A stretch of DNA of 19,155 nucleotides from Candidatus Halarchaeoplasma halalkaliphilum. Its GTDB lineage: Archaea; Thermoplasmatota; Thermoplasmata; Halarchaeoplasmatales; Halarchaeoplasmataceae. The notes beneath the pieces are model-generated. The model had not been told where the DNA came from. It made no database searches and saw only the letters and a list, made by a program, of their open reading frames with translations. The number at the start of each line of letters is the position of its first letter. Position 1 is the first letter of the stretch. Positions 6,712 to 13,600 of the stretch are shown piece by piece. The DNA is taken from NCBI GenBank assembly GCA_007133925.1, contig SLLU01000005.1, forward strand, positions 1 through 19,155, read 5' to 3'. The position numbers were made by a program, and so were the translations under genes.

Positions 6712-7764
6712 TTAAACCAATAATCCGTAGATGAACCCTGCCAGGGTTGACAGTACGATCACGATGATCATGTATGCCAGCCATTGTTTGAATGTTACTA
6801 TCCTGTAAAGGACTATCATGTTGGGCAAGCTGAGGGATGGACCCGCCAGAAGCAAACTGAGGGCGGGGGCATCACCCATGTAGCCCGATGTGTAACCGAA
6901 GGTGGTGCCTATTATGGGGACCTCAAGGAGGGTGGGCATGTACAGTATCGCGCCGATCAATGAACCCAGGAAGGAGGAAGTAAGGCTGTTATCCCCTAGA
7001 TAGGGTCTGAAGGTTTCCGGGGGTACGAAGTGGGCGATGACTCCCACCAAAAAGGTCCCGGCCAGCAGTACAGGTAATATCTTCACTGTCAGGTCCCAGG
7101 TTTCGTAGCCCCACTCTGTGACTTCTTCTCTGTCAAATCGGTATATCAGTATAACCGCCAGAAGCAACGTGAGAACGTACAGGGAAGCGAGTTTGTGTAC
7201 CCATGGTATATCAGCGGCACCCACCACCAATATACCCATTAGGAGGGCGAAAAACACTGCGGTGACCTTGGTGGAACGCTTGCTTTCGCTCACCATCGTC
7301 TCCCCGAGGTCCTCCCTCGCTTCATCCTGGCGGAACAGTCGGGACATGATGAAAGCTATCAAAATGGCCATGGCCACCGCTGCCACTGCCCTGGCAAATC
7401 CGAGCTTGAACCCGAGGACATTGGCGGTGTAAACTATGGCAAGTATGTTGATGGCTGGGCCGGAATACAGGAACGCCGTGGCAGGACCTATACCGCTTCC
7501 CTTCTTGTATAACCCTGCGAACAGGGGGAGTATGGTGCAGCTGCAGACTGCCAGGATGGCACCGGATACCGCGGCAACAGGGTAAGAGATCCTCCTTTTC
7601 ACCTTCGGTCCGAAATACCTGAGCACCGCTTCCTTTTTCACGAACCCGGCTATGGCACCCGCTATGAAAAGCGCGGGTATCAGGCAGGTGAGAACGTGCT
7701 GGGTGAGATAGTAAAAAACCTCACCCATACCGCTCGTTATGGCACCATAGAGGATATCCAACAT
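6712..7764 (-). CDS. UPF0718 (DUF318) family permease, ArsP-like
   Basis: A 350-residue permease with 8-10 membrane segments. Landmarks are C74-S-C76 in AVCSCTILPLF, followed by FLYSGPAINILAIVYT, and in the second half MPTLLEVPIIG and LLLAGPSLSLPNM. The two halves repeat the same plan, as in the family that includes ArsP, an exporter of trivalent organoarsenicals; other members have unknown substrates. The longest reading starts at 7806, but its first 14 codons contain a perfect palindrome. GGAG then lies 9 nt before ATG 7764, and family members begin close to this point, so 7764 is preferred. With ArsR and the thioredoxin-like protein it forms a likely metal(loid) resistance unit. Confidence 0.88.
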   Translation of the reverse strand: MLDILYGAITSGMGEVFYYLTQHVLTCLIPALFIAGAIAGFVKKEAVLRYFGPKVKRRISYPVAAVSGAILAVCSCTILPLFAGLYKKGSGIGPATAFLYSGPAINILAIVYTANVLGFKLGFARAVAAVAMAILIAFIMSRLFRQDEAREDLGETMVSESKRSTKVTAVFFALLMGILVVGAADIPWVHKLASLYVLTLLLAVILIYRFDREEVTEWGYETWDLTVKILPVLLAGTFLVGVIAHFVPPETFRPYLGDNSLTSSFLGSLIGAILYMPTLLEVPIIGTTFGYTSGYMGDAPALSLLLAGPSLSLPNMIVLYRIVTFKQWLAYMIIVIVLSTLAGFIYGLLV

Positions 7765-7777
7765 AAGTTTGTACTCC

Positions 7778-7797
7778 ATTTCAAATTTATTTGAAAT
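7778..7797. promoter_or_regulatory. 20-bp palindrome, likely ArsR operator
   Basis: ATTTCAAATTTATTTGAAAT has two 8-bp arms around TTTA. It lies 14 to 33 nt upstream of the preferred permease start (7764) and overlaps the likely promoter region of that gene. Size, AT-richness and TTCAA-like half-sites fit an ArsR/SmtB operator. No equivalent palindrome is seen before the arsR gene itself. Confidence 0.6.
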
Positions 7798-7841
7798 AGT
7801 CAACATGCGGCTGGATAAAACACTTGCGGTCCGGTCTGCGT

Positions 7842-7853
7842 AAATTATTAATA
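7842..7853 (+). promoter_or_regulatory. TATA-like box of the C11 peptidase gene
   Basis: An AT-rich run, AAATTATTAATA, centred about 31 nt before ATG 7879, fits leaderless or near-leaderless transcription; no Shine-Dalgarno sequence precedes the ATG. It lies between two divergent genes and may also serve the permease direction. Confidence 0.5.
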
Positions 7854-7878
7854 AGGATATGGTCGCTGGTCGGCGTGC

Positions 7879-9582
7879 ATGAATAAGGTGTTTGTTCTTT
7901 TGTTCACAATGTTTCTACTGATATCAATCGGTGATACCGTCGGAAGCGAAACAGGGGAAGCGGAGTGGACCGTTATGATCTACATGGGCGGGGGTGCCCA
8001 TGAGGATATCTGTGAGCAGGTTGAGGGTGACCTTGCCCAGATCGCCTCGGGAGCTCCGGGATCGAAGGTGAACGTTATCGTGCTCTCGGACCGCTCAGGG
8101 GTGGATGACAGCAAGCTTTGGTATCACCACGGGGACGGGCTCACGGAGATGGACCTCTCCCTGGTGAACGAGAGCTGGGGACAGGAGGTGGATATGGCTG
8201 ACGGTGAGAGTCTTGGGGATTTCGTCCGGTGGTCGGTTGCCAGATATCCCGCAAAAAGATACATGTTGTACATATGGGGCCACGGCGATGGATGGAGGGG
8301 GATGCCCATGGAGACCGATGGTGACCTGTACCTGTACGAGATAGACAGAGCACTGGATGGTGTGAAACTGGATGTTATAGGCTTCGACTCGTGCTCCATG
8401 GGAACCCTGGAGATGTATCACCAGCTTCGGGACAGGACGGATATCATAATCGCGTCTCCCGGTGACATACCCCTCCATGGCCTTCCCTACCATGCGGTCT
8501 TGGACCGTATGGGAGATGAGCCAGGTATGTGCTCCGAGGAGGTTTCTGTGATGATAATCCGGGAGTTCAACTCCTGGGCTGTGAACAATACCCCCTTGTC
8601 AACCGGCCTCCTTGCCCTTCGAACGGCTGACTTTCCCGTGAATGAGATAAACCACTATGGGGACACTCTCCGGGCTTCCCTTCCATATTACCGGACGGCA
8701 CTTCAGGAAGCCAGAAATGAAACTAGGGCGGATGGGAGTGATATCTTTCATTTCACGATGAACGTGGCATCGGAGATCGACTGCGGAAGACTGGCCCGGG
8801 CCGGCTTCGAGCTTCGAGAGGCCCTGAACCGCTCTATTGTCTATGGGATGGGAACCCACAGCAGCCATGTAGGTATTTCGTTGCATCTGGATGATACTTA
8901 CCTTGACGAATACGAGCAGCTATCCTTTTCTCAAGAGGTCTGGGGAGGATGGCTCCGGAGTTTAGAAGATCAAAGGGCGTTCGACGAACCTGACGTGGAC
9001 CTTGACGTTGGTCTTGATAACGGTGTGATGAACATGTCTTTCCATCACCACTTGAACAACGGCATGACGGAGGTGGATATCTATGATGATTCCGGAGTAT
9101 TCCTGGAATACACCTTTGACGATCCTTCATACCAGTTCTCCCTCGAGGTGCCCCCAGGGAACTACAGGGTGGACGCATACCTGTATCTTGATGGTTCTCT
9201 TCACTATCACGGTCACAACGAACTCTATCACGAGAGATATTTGCTGATCACCGGTCGGGTGGAGTACCGGGATGGTATTCAACTGGAGATCGTGAACACC
9301 CGCACGGGAGATGTGATAAACCAAACGTTGGATCACGGGGATTACGAGTTTACACTGCATCAACCTGGATTTTGCGTACCCGGGGATACACTGAATTTCA
9401 CGTATTACCACGGGGATTCGGTGGAAACCATGTCCATCCAATCACCTAATGAAGACCGGTTAGAAGTGGATTTTGCTGTTGAAAAGGATTCCCATCTAAT
9501 AACTGTACTGGCATTTGCGCTCATGACCGCCATGATCGGAGGTATAGTGTATCTTGTGAAACATCATGCTCAGGGGAAGTAG
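7879..9582 (+). CDS. Membrane-anchored clostripain-type (family C11) cysteine peptidase
   Basis: A 567-residue surface peptidase. A signal peptide spans residues 1-22. The C11 fold follows: WTVMIYMGGG near 30-39, then the catalytic histidine H135 in YIWGHGDGW and the catalytic cysteine C172 in GFDSCSMG. Next comes a stretch of the type seen at the specificity side (IIASPGDIPLHGLPY). The peptidase part ends near residue 365. About 170 residues of beta-rich sequence (370-535) follow, probably one or two Ig-like domains, then a TM helix near 539-560 and a basic tail. Both catalytic residues are intact. Clostripain cuts after arginine, but the pocket residues here cannot be judged by eye. It should act on proteins outside the cell or on neighbouring envelope proteins. 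Stop codon is TAG. Confidence 0.93.
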   Translation: MNKVFVLLFTMFLLISIGDTVGSETGEAEWTVMIYMGGGAHEDICEQVEGDLAQIASGAPGSKVNVIVLSDRSGVDDSKLWYHHGDGLTEMDLSLVNESWGQEVDMADGESLGDFVRWSVARYPAKRYMLYIWGHGDGWRGMPMETDGDLYLYEIDRALDGVKLDVIGFDSCSMGTLEMYHQLRDRTDIIIASPGDIPLHGLPYHAVLDRMGDEPGMCSEEVSVMIIREFNSWAVNNTPLSTGLLALRTADFPVNEINHYGDTLRASLPYYRTALQEARNETRADGSDIFHFTMNVASEIDCGRLARAGFELREALNRSIVYGMGTHSSHVGISLHLDDTYLDEYEQLSFSQEVWGGWLRSLEDQRAFDEPDVDLDVGLDNGVMNMSFHHHLNNGMTEVDIYDDSGVFLEYTFDDPSYQFSLEVPPGNYRVDAYLYLDGSLHYHGHNELYHERYLLITGRVEYRDGIQLEIVNTRTGDVINQTLDHGDYEFTLHQPGFCVPGDTLNFTYYHGDSVETMSIQSPNEDRLEVDFAVEKDSHLITVLAFALMTAMIGGIVYLVKHHAQGK

Positions 9583-9589
9583 GCCGGCC

Positions 9590-9829
9590 TCAGTTTCCCT
9601 CCAATATCAATTTCACCGCATTCTCGTCCGAGGTACGGTGCTTTTTGGCTGTCTCACGGACCTGATTCATGAGTTCTATGTAAAGCTTGTATCCCTCCTT
9701 ACCCTTCAGACTCTTGCTGATGGTCCGTGCCAGGGATCTGTTGAATTCCTCCCTGCGTCTTTTATCCTTCAGGGCCCTTCTTAGGAACTCCTTTTCATCC
9801 TTATCCATATCTCCTAACCATCGTGCCAT
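9590..9829 (-). CDS. Small charged helical protein of unknown function
   Basis: Not recognised. A 79-residue protein, strongly charged (many Lys, Arg, Glu, Asp), probably two or three helices: DKDEKEFLRRALKDKRRREE, then YKLYIELMNQVRETAKKH. No cysteine, no membrane segment. Convergent with the peptidase gene (7 nt apart). Two start choices exist. ATG 9829 has a TATA-like run at 9866-9877 and would have a leader of about 14 nt. ATG 9808 has AGGAG nearby and TATATAAT at 9834-9841 at leaderless distance. It could bind nucleic acid or a protein partner; nothing shows which. Confidence 0.55.
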   Translation of the reverse strand: MARWLGDMDKDEKEFLRRALKDKRRREEFNRSLARTISKSLKGKEGYKLYIELMNQVRETAKKHRTSDENAVKLILEGN

Positions 9830-9833
9830 GTCA

Positions 9834-9877
9834 TTATATAGATTGCTGAGGGGAAAACGTAAACTATATTTTTAAAA
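9834..9877. promoter_or_regulatory. AT-rich promoter region between the small gene and the tRNA leader
   Basis: Two AT-rich boxes: TATATAAT (minus strand, 9834-9841) and a run at 9863-9877 readable as TATA in both directions. On the plus strand the second box would start transcription near 9900, giving an RNA of about 250 nt with several hairpins ahead of tRNA-Leu. No other TATA-like box lies close to the tRNA. Confidence 0.4.
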
Positions 9878-9918
9878 CCCGACATAGGTACCCTGAAAGA
9901 GGCGTTGCGGGCGGTCAC

Positions 9919-10120
9919 CGGAACGATATTCCGATCTCCTGTCGTTACACGCAAATGGTATCAAAAACTCCTTCTTGCGGTTCAGCAGGAATCAAAGATT
10001 CCTCCAACACGCAAATTGTGCTGACAATTTGCGAGTCGACGTGGAAAGGAATTTCCACTAACTCCTCGTTATTCGCAAACGCTCATAACTGCGGGTGGCG
10101 ATTGGAAGCTGGGCTTCCAA
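9919..10120. repeat. Array of short perfect hairpins upstream of tRNA-Leu
   Basis: No protein gene here. Perfect inverted repeats follow one another: CGGAA/TTCCG (9919-9933), CGCAA/TTGCG (9950-9979), AGGAATC/GATTCCT (9987-10003), CGCAAATTG/CAATTTGCG (10010-10033), GTGGAAA/TTTCCAC (10041-10058), GTTAT/ATAAC (10068-10089) and TTGGAAGC/GCTTCCAA (10102-10120). Arms are 5-9 bp and most loops are short. The stems differ in sequence, so this is not one repeat copied. It could be a structured RNA leader of the tRNA or a pile of small mobile hairpins. Confidence 0.75.
9966..9980 (+). repeat. 15-nt direct repeat, copy 1
   Basis: AACTCCTTCTTGCGG, identical to the copy that overlaps the 5' end of tRNA-Leu. 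Both copies are preceded by a CGCAA that can pair with TTGCG inside the repeat. Confidence 0.7.
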
Positions 10121-10141
10121 AACACCCTCAGAAGTCGCAAC

Positions 10142-10156
10142 AACTCCTTCTTGCGG
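10142..10156 (+). repeat. 15-nt direct repeat, copy 2, overlapping the tRNA 5' end
   Basis: AACTCCTTCTTGCGG; its last four bases are the first four of tRNA-Leu. CGCAA at 10136-10140 can pair with TTGCG at 10151-10155, a fold that would compete with the tRNA acceptor stem. Confidence 0.7.
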
Positions 10157-10237
10157 GGGTAGCCAAGCATGGCCAACGGCGATAGACTCAAGATCTATTC
10201 CCATAGGGGTCCGAGGGTTCAAATCCCTTCCCCCGCA
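10153..10237 (+). tRNA. tRNA-Leu (anticodon CAA)
   Basis: An 85-nt class II tRNA. Acceptor GCGGGGG pairs fully with CCCCCGC at 10230-10236; the discriminator is A10237. The D arm pairs GCC with GGC. The anticodon stem is ATAGA/TCTAT around the loop CTCAAGA, which gives anticodon CAA and reads UUG. The long variable arm contains CCC-ATA-GGG, as expected for tRNA-Leu. The T arm is GAGGG-TTCAAAT-CCCTT with one G-T pair. CCA is not encoded. No intron is seen. A T7 tract follows directly, and a degenerate copy of its 3' end lies at 15559-15582. Confidence 0.95.
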
Positions 10238-10299
10238 CTTTTTTTGTTATGAGTGAAGCGAATAAACAAAAAAGTAAGCGGACGACAGTCCGGTGCATA
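10235..10299 (+). repeat. 65-nt perfect direct repeat, copy 1 (hairpin module A)
   Basis: Begins with GCA, the last three bases of tRNA-Leu. ACTTTTTTTGTT (10237-10248) pairs with AACAAAAAAGT (10265-10275) around a 16-nt loop containing GAGTGAAGCGAAT. CGGAC/GTCCG (10279-10292) forms a second small hairpin. Copy 2 is identical over all 65 nt. Confidence 0.9.
10239..10245 (+). terminator. T7 tract ending the tRNA transcript
   Basis: Seven T residues begin 2 nt after the tRNA, the form an archaeal oligo-T terminator takes. The same T tract is also the 5' arm of the long hairpin in the 65-nt repeat. Confidence 0.55.
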
Positions 10300-10336
10300 C
10301 TTTAATTTTCTGTAGCGGAGCGAATGAAAATAAAGT
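10295..10336 (+). repeat. Hairpin module B with conserved loop
   Basis: GCATA followed by an AT-rich stem, ACTTTAATTTTC (10299-10310) against GAAAATAAAGT (10326-10336), with loop TGTAGCGGAGCGAAT. The loop resembles that of module A although the stem is different. A second, one-armed copy follows copy 2 of module A (about 10472-10502), and a third lies at 15580-15609. Confidence 0.8.
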
Positions 10337-10341
10337 AGAGG

Positions 10342-10410
10342 AGGAAGAACTTCTTTCTTCCTGCGAATTACAAGGGCTTTGCCCGAAGTAAAAGAGGGAC
10401 ATCAGTCCCT
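10342..10410. repeat. Three further perfect hairpins between the repeat copies
   Basis: AGGAAGAA/TTCTTCCT (10342-10362), GGGC-TTT-GCCC (10374-10384) and AGGGAC-ATCA-GTCCCT (10395-10410). The last is followed by TGCA and then by copy 2 of the 65-nt repeat. Confidence 0.75.
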
Positions 10411-10411
10411 T

Positions 10412-10476
10412 GCACTTTTTTTGTTATGAGTGAAGCGAATAAACAAAAAAGTAAGCGGACGACAGTCCGGTGCATA
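10412..10476 (+). repeat. 65-nt perfect direct repeat, copy 2
   Basis: Identical to 10235-10299, 177 nt downstream. It is followed by a module B whose 3' arm is missing (TGTAGCGGAGTGAGTTG, then unique sequence). From about 10503 to 10648 I see only the upstream region of the GLUG gene: a possible TATA at 10567-10577, CTCTT/CAAGAG near 10613-10630, and GGAAG shortly before ATG 10649. Confidence 0.9.
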
Positions 10477-10648
10477 ATTTTATTTTCTGTAGCGGAGTGA
10501 GTTGCTAAAGCATCATAAACTTACGTATGTGATAATAGGGACTGCCAGTCTTTCACATCCGCACGGAATAGTTATTAATGACCGTCGATTGAACACATAA
10601 AGGTAACTCAAGGCTCTTCGGTTTACAAGAGCGGATAAGGAAGATAAG

Positions 10649-13600
10649 ATGAAACAGAAAAAAATGTTCGTATTCGGTTTTGTGTTGATGTTGGTAGTGA
10701 GTGCAGTAGGTTTTACTATCGGTGTAACTTCTGAGGTAGAAGAAAACGACTTCGTTGAAGATGTTAGCGAGATATTTACGTGGAATGACCTGAACAACAT
10801 TCGTAATGACCCTGCGGGGGACTACCGGCTGATGAACGATCTGAATGAAACCTCTGCAGGATATCTGGATCACAACGACCCGACGACAGCGGGCTGGCAG
10901 CCCATAGGGGACGATGATGAACATTTCACAGGCAGTTTTGACGGGCAAGGATACATTATCTCTGGGTTGTACATAGATCGAGGCGATACCGATTACGTCG
11001 GTTTGTTCGGCTATCTAAATGAACAGGCTGCCGTGTTCGATGTTATGCTGGAAGATGTTGATGTGACCGGGGATGGGATGGTAGGAGCACTGGCAGGTCA
11101 AATTTATGGTGAAATTAACGGTTCGTCTGCTACAGGAACCGTGAGTGGTTACACACGAGTGGGTGGACTCGTGGGAAGAAATAGAGGCACTGTTGATAGC
11201 AGCTATGCCTTTGTAACCGTGTATGGAGATCATACTTATATCGGAGGATTAGTAGGAACCAACAGCGGAGATTCCATAGTCTCTAACTCTTACGCTATGG
11301 GTGATGTTACCGGACATCAATACGTCGGTGGACTCAACGGAGGGAACTGGGGTGTAGACAGCACCGTATCGAATTCATATGCAACCGGTACCGTGAGCGG
11401 TGACGAGTCTGTAGGTGGGATAGTTGGAGAGAATAATGGTGGAATGATAGATAACTCGTCTGCTACCGGCGATGTGAGTGGAACCGGCTGGAATGTAGGC
11501 GGGCTCGTGGGAAGGAACGCAGGTGGCACGGTGTCGAACTCGTCTGCTACCGGCGATATGAGTGGAACCGGCTGGAATGTAGGCGGGCTCGTGGGAGATA
11601 ACAGAGATACGGTGGAGAACTCGTATGCTACGGGAACCGTGAGCGGTGAATACTTTGTAGGTGGGCTCGTAGGATATAATGGTGGCACGTTCGGCATGGT
11701 ATCCAACTCGTATGCAACAGGAACCGTGAACGGTGACGATGAAGTCGGTGGGCTCGTGGGAAGGAACGACCGCAGGGTGGAGAACTCATATGCAATGGGA
11801 ACCGTGAGCGGTGGTAGGTATGTAGGCGGACTCGTGGGAAGGAACTACGGCACGGACAGCACGGTGTCCAATTCGTATGCTACGGGAAACGTAAGCGGTG
11901 AAGACTTTGTAGGTGGGCTCGTAGGACGGAATACAGTATCAAGGGGCACGGTGTCGAACACTTATGCTACGGGAACCGTGAGCGGTGACGATTATGTAGG
12001 TGGGCTCGTAGGGCAAAACGATGGCACGGTGTCGAACTCGTATGCTACTGGCGACGTGAGTGGTGACGATTATATAGGTGGACTCGTGGGATACAACATG
12101 GGCACGGTTGAGAACTCCTATGCTACGGGAACCGTGAGCAGTGAATACTTTGTAGGCGGCGGGCTAGTGGGGGTGAGCTACGGCACGGTGTCGAACTCGT
12201 ATGCTACGGGGAGCGTGAGCGGTGGTAGGTATGTAGGCGGTCTCGCGGGAGCTAATTGGCTGGGTACAATTTCGAACTCGTATGCCACCGGTGATGTGAC
12301 CCGTGTATCCGGTTCAGATGATACCGAGATCGGCAGTTTCTCTGGCAAAAACTATCGGGGTGTGATAATCAACTCGTATTCCACAGGGCTCGTCATCTAC
12401 GAGGACGCAGAGGACCCTGTGGACAAGGGTTTTGTTGGTAGCGTGGACACCGACGGTAATTACGAGATGACAGGCAACTTATGGGATGTTGAAACCAGCG
12501 GGCAGAACGCTACATCTGGAAACTCCACCGGTTTACCAACTAGCCATATGATGACACGATCCAATTTCAATGTTCATGGTTGGAATTTTGATAATATCTG
12601 GTGGATGGAGGACGGCGAGACAAGGCCGTTCCTAAGGATGGAATGGAGCACCGAGATACGCAACAGCCACCAGCTGCAGATGATGGCTATGGATCTGACT
12701 GAAGATTACACACTCGTTCAAGATATCGATCTAACCGGATACATCAATGATGCCAGAAGGATGTGGGGTACCAGTCCGACGGTGGGCGCAGGGTGGTCAC
12801 CCATAGGGGACGATGATGAACATTTTGCCGGCAGTTTTGACGGGCAAGGACACACCATCTCTGGTTTGTACATGGATCGAGGTGATACCGATTACGTCGG
12901 TTTGTTCGGCTATCTAAATGAACAGGCTGCCGTGTTCGATGTAATGCTGAAAGATGTTGATGTGACCGGGGATGGGATGGTAGGAGCACTGGCAGGTGAA
13001 AATTATGGTGAAATCAACGATTCGTCTGCTACTGGGAACGTGAGCGGTTACACAGGAGTGGGAGGACTTGTGGGAAGAAATAGAGGAACTGTTGATAGCA
13101 GCTTTGCCTTTGTAACCGTGGCTGGAGACGACACTTATATCGGAGGATTGGTGGGAACTAATAGCCAGGTTTCCATAGTCAATAACTCTTATGCCATGGG
13201 TGATGTGACAGGACATGCATACGTCGGCGGACTTAACGGAGGGAACTGGGGTGCCGGCAGCACCATAATGAATTCATATGCCACCGGAACCGTGACCGGA
13301 ACTGGCTCCTTCGACTCCCCAGTAGGTGGACTAGTTGGGGGGAATAACGATGGGACGGTATCGAACTGTTATGCTACCGGTGACGTGATCGGAAATGGTT
13401 GGCACGTAGGCGGTCTGGTGGGATGGAACGGAGGTGGGACAGTGACGAACTCATATGCTACGGGAGACGTGAGCGGTAGTCATTATTTAGGCGGACTCGT
13501 GGGATGGAACAGGGAAGGCACGGTGTCTAATTCATATGCTACGGGAAGCGTGAGCGGTGGCAATCATATAGGCGGTCTGATGGGATTGAATTCAGGAGGC

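Noticed and set aside
9900..10150. SRP RNA or RNase P RNA in the hairpin region
   Set aside because: I looked for the conserved SRP helix 8 bases and the RNase P core on both strands and saw neither.
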